Shown here piece by piece: positions 41,389 through 51,035 of a stretch of DNA of 51,346 nucleotides. Position 1 is the first letter of the stretch, and each line of letters opens with the position of its first letter. The DNA lies in NCBI GenBank assembly GCA_030247575.1, contig JAOTRV010000030.1, positions 1 through 51,346 of the forward strand, written 5' to 3'. The DNA is from Sulfuritalea sp. Lineage in GTDB: Bacteria; Pseudomonadota; Gammaproteobacteria; Burkholderiales; Rhodocyclaceae. The notes below the pieces were generated by a model that saw nothing but the letters and a program-made list of their open reading frames with translations, searched no databases and was not told where the DNA came from. A program made the position numbers and the translations under genes.

Positions 41389-42495
41389 TCAATGCGAACA
41401 TCCCAGTTCGCGAAACAGCGAATCCCACTTCTGGAGGACCTCTTTCAAAGCGAAACGCTGGAAAACTGATGCGCGCGCCGCGATGCCAAGCACCTTTCTC
41501 AACTCGTCATCAGACATCAACCGTTCCAATGCGAGTTCCAATGCGACCTCATCATTGGGGGCGACCAATAGCGCAACTTGGCCATCCATCGTGATCTCTC
41601 GCGGCCCACTCGGACAATCGAATGTGACACACGGTAATCCCGCTGCCATCGCTTCAAGCAGTGCATTGGGAAAACCCTCGAAGCCAGATGTCAAGACAAA
41701 GGCATCGGCGTGCGCGAATTCATCAGCAATATCGGCGACTCGGCCACACAATTCCACGCTGGACTGCAGACGAAGCGCGACAATTTGTTGCTGCAAATCA
41801 GTTCGCAAAGGCCCTTCCCCGATGATTTTGAGCGACCAGTCGCTGTGGCTACTCGCAAGGCGCGCGAACACTCTAATCAAGACATCAAATTGCTTTTCAA
41901 TGGACAACCTGCCAACTGCCAATAGTCGCCTTCCCCCCGGTCTGCCGCCCAACGGTACCAACTCGACAAATTGTGGCGGAACGGGATTAGGGATCACCCG
42001 AATTCGCCGCAGCGCCCGACCCGATAGGATATATTTGGACGCCACAGCTTGTGTTTGGACCATCAGCGCATCGGCAAATGGATAAGCAAATCGGCACGCA
42101 ACTCTCAGCTTCAGCGGGGATGGACATACAAAAGGATCGGTACGCTCGCAAACAACAATCGGAATATCCAAGCCAACGGAAGCAATCACGGCAGCTATAT
42201 TGACATTGGGCAAAAATGAAACAATTACAGCCGGTTGCTCCGATGCAATGAAACGCCGCAAGGCGCAAAGGCGGGAAAACTGATTGACGGCAGATCGCGT
42301 TCGAGTCGTAACCCTATCCGCAAGATAAACAAGCCGGACATACGAAGACAAATCGTAATAGCACTCCAAGCGCCCAGCAAACGTCGGCATGAGGACAACT
42401 TGATCGCCCCGCAACGCCCATGCATTGGCGAGCGTGCTGGCAACCCGCTCGGCCCCACCCGCACTCATCGACGAGGTTAGAAGTAGTATCCGCAT
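41389..42495 (-). CDS. Family-4 glycosyltransferase
   Basis: The 368-residue GT-B enzyme starts MRILLLTSSMSAGGAERVASTLANAW, the classic glycine-rich start of this family, which fixes the ATG at 42495 rather than an upstream open start. LLAVGRLSIEKQFDVLIRVFA and the donor site LTSGFEGFPNALLEAMAAGLPCVTFDCPSGPREI follow. The late segment is of the kind found in N-acetylgalactosamine or galactose transferases, but specificity cannot be stated. Confidence 0.93.
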   Translation of the reverse strand: MRILLLTSSMSAGGAERVASTLANAWALRGDQVVLMPTFAGRLECYYDLSSYVRLVYLADRVTTRTRSAVNQFSRLCALRRFIASEQPAVIVSFLPNVNIAAVIASVGLDIPIVVCERTDPFVCPSPLKLRVACRFAYPFADALMVQTQAVASKYILSGRALRRIRVIPNPVPPQFVELVPLGGRPGGRRLLAVGRLSIEKQFDVLIRVFARLASSHSDWSLKIIGEGPLRTDLQQQIVALRLQSSVELCGRVADIADEFAHADAFVLTSGFEGFPNALLEAMAAGLPCVTFDCPSGPREITMDGQVALLVAPNDEVALELALERLMSDDELRKVLGIAARASVFQRFALKEVLQKWDSLFRELGCSH

Positions 42496-42566
42496 GAATT
42501 CATCCGTGGCAACCGAAGATTCGTGAAGCAATGGTCTGCACGTCAAATTTCTGCCGCTTGCTCCAC

Positions 42567-43415
42567 TCAGAACTGCGGCTTACCACGTCCTGCCTTCGAG
42601 AAAACAAATTCATTGCATCCGTGCCGGCCACCGCACGTTTTCAATTCGTCCAGACTGAACCCTCGATCACGGTAGAAGCGGAATATCTCTTCGGGCCGCG
42701 CAACTTCAAATGGATATCCGCCAATCCAGTCAATCATGTCGTGCCACAGCGACATCCCGCGCTCCAAATTAAGTCGCCCCGTCATTGCACGCAGCAGGAA
42801 GCGGAGACCAAACAAGTACGGCAGGTGCACGAGCAATACTGCCCATCGCGAAATAACGCCACCCGTATAGAATTTTTTCACCAAAGTCCAGTAATGGCTG
42901 ACCCACCCTTGGCTATTGTAGATTGCAATGTACAGTCGCCCGTCATTTGTCACCAGGGGCGCCACGTTACTCAACGCTTCCCACATTGCCCCCGTGTGAT
43001 GCAACACCCCCCAACTATAGACAACGTCAAACTGACCGAGTCGAGCCAGATAATCACGGTCTAGAACAGAGGCCCCCTCAACCACCCAATTGTCATCAGC
43101 CGGAAAGAATCTCTTTCTTAGCTCGGCCGTACATGCCACGGATTTCGGATCGTAATCAAACGAATGTACCGTTGCCCCAAGTCTGCGAGCAGCTAGACTG
43201 AACAATCCCGAACCACTACCTGCATCCAGAAAACGCCGTCCCTTTAGACTGCTCACCCCGAGCATCTTGCACAGCGACTGCTGAGCTAGCGAAATACGAT
43301 CCTCGTTCAGCAATCGAAGAAACCGCGCCCAATTGGCACCAAACTCAAAGCGCTCCCCAGCCAAGACTTCCTCGCTGTGCTGTCTATCGGCAGGAGAGGC
43401 AGTATTCTTTAGCAC
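42567..43415 (-). CDS. Class I SAM-dependent methyltransferase
   Basis: The 282-residue protein has an N-terminal alpha segment, then the SAM motif FLDAGSGSGLFSLAARRLGATVHSFDYDP and VVYSWGVLHHTGAMWEALSNVAPLV. The C-terminal half, with SHYWTLVKKFY and a final GGRHGCNEFVF, follows the type seen in small-molecule or sugar methyltransferases. It stands between the polymerase and a glycosyltransferase. It is followed upstream by a 281-bp gap (43416-43696) in which I see no gene. Confidence 0.86.
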   Translation of the reverse strand: MLKNTASPADRQHSEEVLAGERFEFGANWARFLRLLNEDRISLAQQSLCKMLGVSSLKGRRFLDAGSGSGLFSLAARRLGATVHSFDYDPKSVACTAELRKRFFPADDNWVVEGASVLDRDYLARLGQFDVVYSWGVLHHTGAMWEALSNVAPLVTNDGRLYIAIYNSQGWVSHYWTLVKKFYTGGVISRWAVLLVHLPYLFGLRFLLRAMTGRLNLERGMSLWHDMIDWIGGYPFEVARPEEIFRFYRDRGFSLDELKTCGGRHGCNEFVFSKAGRGKPQF

Positions 43416-43696
43416 GATAATTCCCTTTTCATCCGTACTTACATAATCACCGCATAACTCGCGAAGACCAATATTTCCAATTTGACAACTGTTCGCCGTC
43501 TCCCACTACGACAGGTAACATCGTAGGATCGGGCCCAATCACAATCCCATTCAGTTGCTGCCAACTCTCTGGCACCAAAATAGCATTCCCAGCAGTTGGG
43601 CCCGTAATCCCGTCGAACTGCTCACAGCGCTCATGGCGCGCGAAAATCTACCTACCAAGAAATGGGCACCAGCCGCGCCGTTAAACACTATGACAT

Positions 43697-44971
43697 TTAT
43701 CTAAACAAATATCGCCGCGACGAAATGCGCCAGGAGGCCAGAAACCTCGAGCAATAGAAGACCCCAGCAAAAATAAATACGTTGTCTCTTATCAAGACTA
43801 ACTCAAAGGCCAAATCATTTCTGTGCATAAACATTACCGCAGGCGCAGTCAAGAAAACGAGGAGTAGACTGAAAATCAAACGGTTTTGCGAAAACACCAT
43901 CAGGATTTTTCGGTTCAAGAAAAAGACCCCAACAAAAAAAACAATAACCATAAAGAATAGCCCCCCCCATCCCAAAAGCGCAAACTGCTCAGCCCAGATG
44001 TTGCTAGCCATCCCCCAAGGAATATTAGGAAATAACTCATTCTGAAAATAGTCATTAAAGCCAAGCGGCGGCCCAAAGATACGGATATGCAACCAGGGAA
44101 GAAACACCCGGAGGGTCTCAAAAACATGCGTTATAGGGATAGAAAAATCTACTTGGACAACAACATTGAATATTTTTTGGGTGATAAAACTTTCCGAAAG
44201 ATAAACTGACTCTAAGAACCCATCTATATCAAGCAGCCTATCCAAGGCAGTATCGCTATCGCCAGTCTTTACGAAAACAAAAACCGCCTTATAAATTGCA
44301 GATAAAACTAACCCAAAAACCGCTAGCAATAAAAATCCAAAGATAAATTGCCGGCTCTTATTAGCCCGAAGTCCATAAAACAAAAAAATACAAAGTATTC
44401 CGAATACCACGACACCTCTAAATCCGATATATAAATCAACACCTGCAAATAGTAGCCCAATAAACAAATCCCTCCACTTCTTGCCTACAAAGGACAAGAA
44501 ACAGTAGAGACAAGCGCATTGCTGCCACATAGTATAGAGTCGAGTTTGATTATCTAAAAAGACTTGCTTTTCAGATTCAAAAAACAGATCACCCATGACA
44601 ACGTAGCTTCCGAGGAGCAGCAGGGGCGTGCCGAAGCGCAAAAAAATGATCATATTTTCTAGAACTAACCTACCTGCCCGATCATTAATTGGAGAATGCT
44701 GACGTGCTATGATAGATACGTTCGCAGCATAATTTGAAAATTCCGAAAAAATTAGAAGCAAAAAATAGAATGAGTAGTAGAAGACGTACGAATCAAATGA
44801 AATATCCTCCAGAGTAATTGGAAAAGAGGCGTCGGTAACAACCCCAAAAAATGCCGGCGTGAAATAGAGTGCCGAGACGAGGTATATGTATGAAAATAAA
44901 TCGAATTGCCGCCTAATAAAATACAGCAACAAAGACAGATAAAATAAGGTGAACGCGCCCCCCGCAAACAT
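43697..44971 (-). CDS. Wzy-like O-antigen/capsule polymerase (polytopic membrane protein)
   Basis: The 424-residue protein is almost entirely hydrophobic with about eleven transmembrane segments and a large loop after the midpoint (VQVDFSIPITHVFETLRVFLPWLHIRIFGPPLGFNDYF). Wzy polymerases share topology rather than sequence, so the call rests on topology, size and place beside Wzx and glycosyltransferases. Codon use is strikingly AT-rich compared with everything else in the window, a known trait of wzy genes and a sign of transfer. It should link repeat units at the periplasmic face. Confidence 0.78.
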   Translation of the reverse strand: MFAGGAFTLFYLSLLLYFIRRQFDLFSYIYLVSALYFTPAFFGVVTDASFPITLEDISFDSYVFYYSFYFLLLIFSEFSNYAANVSIIARQHSPINDRAGRLVLENMIIFLRFGTPLLLLGSYVVMGDLFFESEKQVFLDNQTRLYTMWQQCACLYCFLSFVGKKWRDLFIGLLFAGVDLYIGFRGVVVFGILCIFLFYGLRANKSRQFIFGFLLLAVFGLVLSAIYKAVFVFVKTGDSDTALDRLLDIDGFLESVYLSESFITQKIFNVVVQVDFSIPITHVFETLRVFLPWLHIRIFGPPLGFNDYFQNELFPNIPWGMASNIWAEQFALLGWGGLFFMVIVFFVGVFFLNRKILMVFSQNRLIFSLLLVFLTAPAVMFMHRNDLAFELVLIRDNVFIFAGVFYCSRFLASWRISSRRYLFR

Positions 44972-45075
44972 TCATAACCCCCTAGATTCTTGCCATCATC
45001 AAAAGAAGAGTTAACATTTTTATCCCTTGTATCGAGGCAGAAACAATCAAAGCTCAGTCAGAAAACCTTCAAAAA

Positions 45076-45990
45076 TCAGACGCGCTTCAACGTTCGATCA
45101 AGCGCAGCTCGCAACCGAGCCAACGGTGCAATAGCAAATGCCCAGTAGCGCTGCTGCGGTGCTACCTTTGAAATGGCCACGTTAAGGCTCAGACCAATAT
45201 GGGAGGTTAACCTGAGATATTGTTGCAAATACATCACTAGCGAGAAGCGATCCCGCTCTAAATAGTCCTGATTATTGACAAGATAATAATGGAGCAATTT
45301 GATCTTGGCATCGATATTACCTAGCTTGCGAGTGTTACTTACTGATAAGGGGTTGCCGGTGTCGTATTGCCTAACAATTCTATCGGTATAGACATATTGA
45401 AATTTTCTGGCTATTCGTGTCCACGCGTAGCCATTGACATCACCAGGGACAAAATCACTGAAATATTCCTGAACAATCTCGCGACGCGTACATTGCCACA
45501 TTTCACCTCGGGTTTTATATACATGTCTTATCTCGAGTTCGTTTGCGAGTATTTCATCGCGGGGCATTCGCGTTCCAATAAGACGGCCTTGCATATCCAC
45601 ACAACGTCCGCAGATACCAATGACATTTGCCACTGAGGAATATTTGTCGATTAGCTCCTTGAATATTCTTAGCGCATCTTTGGCAATCATATCGTCTTGG
45701 TCCAGTATCAAGACATATTCGCCAGTCGCTACAGCAGCGCCGACGGATGTAGATCTTGAGCCATAGTAATTCTTTTTCAAGAACACGGTTTTGGTTGGGA
45801 ACGGTGCGACCCGGCACAATTCTTCAATCAGCGCAACTGTCTGGTTGTTATCATCAGAAAAGTCATCCACCAAAATCCACTCGAACTGAATGGCTCCACC
45901 ATACTGCGCCGCTAAGCTTTCGTAGGCTCGGCGGAGTGTAGCGGTACCTCTATAGCATGGAGTGATGATTGAAAATAGCGCGGAGGACAT
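45076..45990 (-). CDS. Family-2 glycosyltransferase
   Basis: The 304-residue GT-A enzyme opens FSIITPCYRGTATLRRAYESL, followed by EWILVDDFSDDN with the nucleotide-binding aspartates and YVLILDQDDMIAKDAL with the DxD-like metal site. The C-terminal half (about 200-304) is less conserved and probably recognises the acceptor. It lies between polymerase and flippase genes on the same strand. GC content is lower than in the core genome. Confidence 0.9.
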   Translation of the reverse strand: MSSALFSIITPCYRGTATLRRAYESLAAQYGGAIQFEWILVDDFSDDNNQTVALIEELCRVAPFPTKTVFLKKNYYGSRSTSVGAAVATGEYVLILDQDDMIAKDALRIFKELIDKYSSVANVIGICGRCVDMQGRLIGTRMPRDEILANELEIRHVYKTRGEMWQCTRREIVQEYFSDFVPGDVNGYAWTRIARKFQYVYTDRIVRQYDTGNPLSVSNTRKLGNIDAKIKLLHYYLVNNQDYLERDRFSLVMYLQQYLRLTSHIGLSLNVAISKVAPQQRYWAFAIAPLARLRAALDRTLKRV

Positions 45991-46099
45991 AATATTTATT
46001 GTTCCAAGATTGCAAACACTTCGCCAGCAGCCGACACACCGCTGAGAAATGGAGCTTTCTAGCCTTTTGTGAACGACAACCTAACACCAGTCGATCTAG

Positions 46100-47596
46100 T
46101 TATCGACTAGACCACAGCTGAAGTCGTATCCGAACCACGGAAGATGCTAGCGCACTAGCCAGCAGTACGAGCACACCGAATGCTGTAATCGCGCCCAACT
46201 GGAATCCTCGGCTGGCGCTTTGTGGCAAAACGCCACTCAGGCAATAGCCGACTAGCATAGCAACAAGAAATATCTTTGAGACATCCTCCCAATACCATTT
46301 GGAGTTAAGTCCCGGTTCAAACTTGCGGTGCACTAAAGGAATCCACCCAACGAAGTAGAGCAAATTTGTTCCCAACCAGACATAACCCGCACCTGAACCG
46401 CCGTACTGTCTTGCAGCCAAAGCAATCGCTGGTAACAATACTACGACGAATATTACATTGCCTATCAGGTGCAGTCGCAGATCACCCTTGGCGAACTGCA
46501 AGTAGCCTGGGAATGCTGCCACTGCGAGAACTCCATTGCCGAGAGCATATAGACACAACACAGGCGCCGCCTGCTGCGATAGAAGACGGTCCCCTGTCCA
46601 CGCCCACAACAGTGGCTCCGCACAAAATGCCGCAGTGACTGACGCTGCACCGACGATTACTGCCACCAGTTGGGTGAACTGGCGATAAACACGAATTAGC
46701 CCGTCATGATCGCCCTCCGCTTCCAATCTAGTCATACGGGGAATGATTGCAGCTGCAATTGGGCTGCCAATCATCATCACGCCGGAAGCGACCAACACTG
46801 CTAGAGTGAAGTGGCCATAGTCACCCAACTGCAAGATCGTTGAAAGCACCAACTTGTCGGTCTGCGTTACCAGCACCCATACCGACGAAGTAAAGGCTAT
46901 GGTCAAAGAGAATCTGAATACCGGCCTGAGCGGAGCCCAGTCCCAAGACAAGTGATCGCCCGCAGGAATGTTGGGTAACAGCCGATACGCATAAAATAGC
47001 AATCCTGCAATTTCTAGCACGGCCACACCCAGCTGAAAGCTAAAAAAGATTGTCGGTGTGCTCCCGACAAAGGCCAATACCGGAAGCACGACAACAAAAC
47101 GCAATGTCGCAATCATGGAATTGTAGCCGCCCAACCATACCAAACGCTCTGAGCCGCTAATCGCCCCGCGATACAAACCCGACATCCAGCGCAAGGCAAT
47201 GATCGGGGCCATCAGTTGTATTGCCGTTTGCACCTGATCCAAGGTTAGCCCGGATGCGTGCAACCAGTCGTGAGCGATGTAACCGGATGCCGCAAACATG
47301 GCCAAGCCGCCAGCCCCCGCTAGGAACAAGAACACCCCCTCCAGCGCGCGTACTAAGCGACGATAACTCATGGCATCGGCCGCGCCCCCGCGGAAACGCG
47401 CAGTTTCCCGCGCGATAGTGGGTGTCAAACCGACATCTAGGAGATTAAACCAAGCCTGCAACATCGAAAAAAAACCCACTAAGCCATACGCCTCGGCGCC
47501 CATGTACCTGATATACAGGGGAAGCACGAGAATGCCAATTAACGTGACATAGAGTTGGCTAACGTAGTTGGCGAGGATGTTCTTCTTCAGTGACAT
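46100..47596 (-). CDS. Wzx-like oligosaccharide flippase
   Basis: The 498-residue membrane protein has 12-14 predicted hydrophobic segments and the polysaccharide-biosynthesis flippase start KKNILANYVSQLYVTLIGILVLPLYIRYMGAEAYGLVGFF. Such proteins of the MOP superfamily move undecaprenyl-linked repeat units to the periplasm for polymerisation. Together with the Wzy-like gene it defines a Wzx/Wzy-dependent pathway. Confidence 0.9.
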   Translation of the reverse strand: MSLKKNILANYVSQLYVTLIGILVLPLYIRYMGAEAYGLVGFFSMLQAWFNLLDVGLTPTIARETARFRGGAADAMSYRRLVRALEGVFLFLAGAGGLAMFAASGYIAHDWLHASGLTLDQVQTAIQLMAPIIALRWMSGLYRGAISGSERLVWLGGYNSMIATLRFVVVLPVLAFVGSTPTIFFSFQLGVAVLEIAGLLFYAYRLLPNIPAGDHLSWDWAPLRPVFRFSLTIAFTSSVWVLVTQTDKLVLSTILQLGDYGHFTLAVLVASGVMMIGSPIAAAIIPRMTRLEAEGDHDGLIRVYRQFTQLVAVIVGAASVTAAFCAEPLLWAWTGDRLLSQQAAPVLCLYALGNGVLAVAAFPGYLQFAKGDLRLHLIGNVIFVVVLLPAIALAARQYGGSGAGYVWLGTNLLYFVGWIPLVHRKFEPGLNSKWYWEDVSKIFLVAMLVGYCLSGVLPQSASRGFQLGAITAFGVLVLLASALASSVVRIRLQLWSSR

Positions 47597-47685
47597 ACGA
47601 CAACACTTTCCGTCCCCTAACCAGCCGACTAGTAGCGGTGAAGGAACTCGGCACTCACCTCACCTTTCAACCAACCATGATTCTG

Positions 47686-48099
47686 TCAATTTGCGGCCGC
47701 TTCCATCAAGTACTTCTCGCCGCGATCCTCGATCTGCCGGAAGCCCAAAGAGCGGTAGAAATTGACTGCGCCGGTATTGTCTTTTCGAACTTCAAGGCGG
47801 CATACTTTAAAGCCTCTTTGCTGAGTCAAGGCCAAAACAAAACGTATTAGTGCCGTCCCGACGCCAGTTTTTCTTGCCTCGGGTGAGACCAATAGAAGAG
47901 AAATGTAACTGGATTGATTTTGAGCGTCATTGCAATAAAAAAAAACGAATCCCAAACACTTGCCTTCTACATCGTGCGACACAATCCCGGCCTTACTAGT
48001 AATTTTTTCTAAGTACCCGGCATCCTCGGGGAAAAAATTTCCGCACTGCCGCCTTTGTTCATCTCGAATAAGCTCAAGGATCCCTTCACGTAGATTCAT
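47686..48099 (-). CDS. GNAT-family N-acetyltransferase
   Basis: The 137-residue protein shows the acetyl-CoA pyrophosphate-binding motif VSPEARKTGVGTALIRFVL and the later LEVRKDNTGAVNFYRSLGFRQI. In this cluster it could acylate an amino sugar such as the product of the DegT aminotransferase two genes upstream. It overlaps the ATP-grasp gene by 14 bp, indicating coupling. Confidence 0.88.
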   Translation of the reverse strand: MNLREGILELIRDEQRRQCGNFFPEDAGYLEKITSKAGIVSHDVEGKCLGFVFFYCNDAQNQSSYISLLLVSPEARKTGVGTALIRFVLALTQQRGFKVCRLEVRKDNTGAVNFYRSLGFRQIEDRGEKYLMEAAAN

Positions 48100-49291
48100 C
48101 GCAGATTACTCTAATATCATTTTCCATGGCATCCACTATCTCCAGCATTTCGGCCATCGAATCGAATTTCAGGATCATCGTACCCAGAGTGTGGTTGGAT
48201 CCCATATATTTCTCAACCTTTTCCCCGGTCGTCACCCAAATGTCTTGCTCGATGATTTTGGGTTTAATCCGGTCGGAAAGCCAGATGTCTTTGAAGATGC
48301 CTGCTTTGAGCGAGTGCACCATGTAGCTAGACCACCAGCCTTGGGTCGGCATCATGCCGAGTCCAAGACACGGCAACCCCAAAGCTGCGTCAACAGTGTA
48401 TTTAACAAGGTCGATCCCAGTCGCATACCGGATAACTTCAGGGATTAGACAGCCCCCGTTGCGCGGCCCTAGCTCCAAAAAGAAAAATTCACCCCTGTCA
48501 GTAAACACAAAATCGAAATTCAAAGCACCCGTTTTCATACCCAACAAGGTGAGCAGCCGTTGACATTCGTTGTGGGCAATCTTGAGCCAGTCCTCACGGT
48601 GCGAGGTAGGAAAAGTCTGGCCGATTGGAACCAAGCCATTGCAAAGTTTGTCAAAGTGTTCGTCGGCCCAGCATCGGAACAGCAATTGGCCATCCACCAC
48701 AAAACCGTCGCCGGCCACTTGGTATCGAGTGCGATTGATTTGAGCCTCGACCACAACCATCTTTTCGCGGGAATACTCCAATGCATGATCGAATGCCGCG
48801 TCAAATTTGACAGGATCGTTCAGCCTTGTTACTCCTTTGCTGCCTGACGAATCAACTGGCTTAATGAATGCAGGAACCCCTATTTCCTGCAACCAACCAC
48901 GCGCATGCTCGCGGTCGTGGAACGACTGGGAACGGGGTACGTTGAAGCCATGTTCTTTTAGGAATGCACGAAAGAGATCTTTACGGGCCAATGTCAGCAC
49001 CGCACCGTAGGGATTGCCCGGCAAATCCATTTGCTCCGCCACATAGGCAGCCGTCGGTGCAGCAGGGTCGGAGGCGTATGCAACGATGGCATCGATCCTA
49101 AGGCGCCTAGCTAGCTCAAGAACGGCTTCCTTATCGGTGGTGCTTACGTTGTGGTACTCATGCGCTAGTTTGTGGCCTGGGTTCGTGGGTAAGTAGTCAC
49201 AGGTAATAACATAGTGGCCCTGCTCGAGTGCATAGCGTAGCGGCGGCATTTGCGTTGGTGCGGCGCCCAGAAAGAGTATTCTCTTCGACAT
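48086..49291 (-). CDS. ATP-grasp-domain carboxylate-amine ligase-like protein
   Basis: The 401-residue protein has a Rossmann-like N-terminal preATP-grasp domain (KRILFLGAAPTQMPPLRYALEQGHYVITCD), then the ATP-grasp fold: PAFIKPVDSSGSKGVTRL as the nucleotide-binding loop, VVEAQINRTRYQVAGDGFV, and ALNFDFVFTDRGEFFFLELGPRNGGCLIPEV with the metal-binding Glu and Asn. Members join an amine and an activated carboxylate. A role in attaching an amino acid to a sugar acid or in making an unusual building block is inferred from context. It overlaps the GNAT gene and lies 3 bp from the DegT gene. Confidence 0.88.
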   Translation of the reverse strand: MSKRILFLGAAPTQMPPLRYALEQGHYVITCDYLPTNPGHKLAHEYHNVSTTDKEAVLELARRLRIDAIVAYASDPAAPTAAYVAEQMDLPGNPYGAVLTLARKDLFRAFLKEHGFNVPRSQSFHDREHARGWLQEIGVPAFIKPVDSSGSKGVTRLNDPVKFDAAFDHALEYSREKMVVVEAQINRTRYQVAGDGFVVDGQLLFRCWADEHFDKLCNGLVPIGQTFPTSHREDWLKIAHNECQRLLTLLGMKTGALNFDFVFTDRGEFFFLELGPRNGGCLIPEVIRYATGIDLVKYTVDAALGLPCLGLGMMPTQGWWSSYMVHSLKAGIFKDIWLSDRIKPKIIEQDIWVTTGEKVEKYMGSNHTLGTMILKFDSMAEMLEIVDAMENDIRVICDEST

Positions 49292-49294
49292 GGC

Positions 49295-50401
49295 CTACTC
49301 AGCGATCAATTGACTGATACGCCGCTGGTCGTCATCCGTTAATCCTGGATAGATCGGCAGACAGAGAACTTGCTGAGCCGCGGCAGTTGCCACAGGTAGA
49401 TTTTCTCGTTGGGCTGAAGGCAGACCACGATACATGGGAAAATCTGAAATTAAGGGATAGAAGTACCGGCGAGGATGTATGCCGTTATCTTTCAACTTCT
49501 CATAGAGATCGTCTCGGCTAATTGGGTAGTCGGGTTGCACTAGAATTGGAAAGTAGGCAAAGTTGGCGACTACCTCCTCGCTACGACTCAAGCAGCGTAT
49601 CCCCGGTACGTCCTTTAGATTTTCACGATAGATCGCATCGATACTTTTCCTACTGGCGAGTGCCAGACAAACATGCTTTAGCTGCAATAGTCCCAAAGCC
49701 GCATTGAATTCGCTCATTTTCCCGTTGATCCCTGGCGCCACGACGGTCACTTCGTCGACAAAGCCGAAGTTCTTCAACTGGTCAATACGCACCTTGGACT
49801 TGGCATCGGGACAGATAATGGCGCCGCCCTCAAATGTGTTAAACACTTTCGTAGCATGGAAGCTGAGCACCGCCAAATCACCATGCCGAAGTATGCTGCC
49901 TTCGGCATCCTGCACCCCAAAGGCATGCGCCGCATCGTAAATGACCTTTAGGTTGTAGTTGTCGGCGATTTTCTGAATAGCTACTACATCACAAGGATGC
50001 CCGTAGCAATGCACTGGCATGATCGCTGTCGTCTGCGGTGTGATAGCCGCTTCGATTCTCGCCGGGTCGAGATTGAATGTGTTCGGGTCGATGTCGACAA
50101 AAACCGGTTTGATCCCATTCCACACCAAGGAATGTGAGGTCGCCGCGAATGAGTATGGAGTGGTGATCACTTCACCCGTAATGCGCAACGATTGCAGTGC
50201 CGTCACCAGCGCGATCGTTCCGTTGGTGAACAAGGCGATGTGTTTAACGCCAAGAAATTCGCAAAGAGCTTCCTCCAGCTGCTGATGGAATGGTCCCCCA
50301 TTGGAAAGGATCTTGTTGTCCCAAATCTCTTGTAGATAAGGAATAAATTCTTCCAGTGGCGGGAGGAATGGTCGAGTAACATAAATGGGTTTGTTGCTCA
50401 T
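49295..50401 (-). CDS. DegT/DnrJ/EryC1-family aminotransferase (sugar aminotransferase type)
   Basis: The 368-residue PLP-dependent enzyme has IYDAAHAFG (Asp156) and the cofactor lysine Lys185 in SFHATKVFNTFEGGAI. The family transfers an amino group to a keto-sugar nucleotide. The ATG at 50401 (MSNKPIYVTRPFLPPLEEF) gives the family start; the open frame further up is not conserved. It is the first gene of the leftward series, and the ATP-grasp gene follows at once. The 4,6-dehydratase or other enzyme that would make its keto-sugar is absent from the window. Confidence 0.92.
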   Translation of the reverse strand: MSNKPIYVTRPFLPPLEEFIPYLQEIWDNKILSNGGPFHQQLEEALCEFLGVKHIALFTNGTIALVTALQSLRITGEVITTPYSFAATSHSLVWNGIKPVFVDIDPNTFNLDPARIEAAITPQTTAIMPVHCYGHPCDVVAIQKIADNYNLKVIYDAAHAFGVQDAEGSILRHGDLAVLSFHATKVFNTFEGGAIICPDAKSKVRIDQLKNFGFVDEVTVVAPGINGKMSEFNAALGLLQLKHVCLALASRKSIDAIYRENLKDVPGIRCLSRSEEVVANFAYFPILVQPDYPISRDDLYEKLKDNGIHPRRYFYPLISDFPMYRGLPSAQRENLPVATAAAQQVLCLPIYPGLTDDDQRRISQLIAE

Positions 50402-51035
50402 CGAATTTGCCGAATGGGTGAAGACAGCGTTAGTAGACGTATTTACCAAAGCGGAGCGGCCAGCGATTCGAGCCGGGGCGCCAAGATTCGATTCTTGGGG
50501 CACGCAGGCGCCTTAGGGCAGACAATTCTAAGCGATAGACCCCATTTGTGCGTGGCACCGCGTCCTACTTTGAACAGGGCCTGACGCCTCCCCCCCAAGA
50601 TTCAATCGAGGCATGCCGTGCCTCTGAATCCTTGCACCGAACCCGGAGCATTTCAGATATTCGGCCCGAAGTCATCAGCAATGGCTCGCGACGGCATGGA
50701 GGTCGCGATTCGCAGTGCGGTCACAGAACCACGGGCCCTTGATCCGATAGCGTCAGGTAGGCACTCGGGGCATTACGCTCAGGTGGTAGCTGACGCGCCT
50801 AACGCACGTAGCCGATCGTTGCGATGCCAACCGGGATCGCATCCTCCTTACGCGGAAATCACTCCACTTCCTTGGCTACCCGTGTCCCTAGCGCCGACTC
50901 TTGCGCCATGACAGATCTGATCGTGAAAAACCTGCGCCTCCAAGAAAATTCCTTCATCCACCGCTCTGCGGAAGGCTGCCGAAATTGCCCGAGACGTCCG
51001 TCCTTCAACTCACCCGAAAAAATCCTCCCAACAAC
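50402..51035 (-). other. 634-bp region without genes, probable promoter region of the polysaccharide cluster
   Basis: No convincing coding frame is present. An 18-nt near-perfect palindrome at 50481-50498 (CCAAGAttcgatTCTTGG) lies about 80 bp upstream of the DegT start. A similar half-site string CCAAGATTC occurs again near 50596. On the minus strand TAGAAT (50525-50530) could be a -10 box, but no good -35 match was seen. I searched by eye for an ops/JUMPStart core and did not find it. Confidence 0.45.

Noticed and set aside
50402-51035. Search for an ops/JUMPStart element for RfaH
   Set aside because: No match to the GGCGGTAG core was found on either strand in this region.
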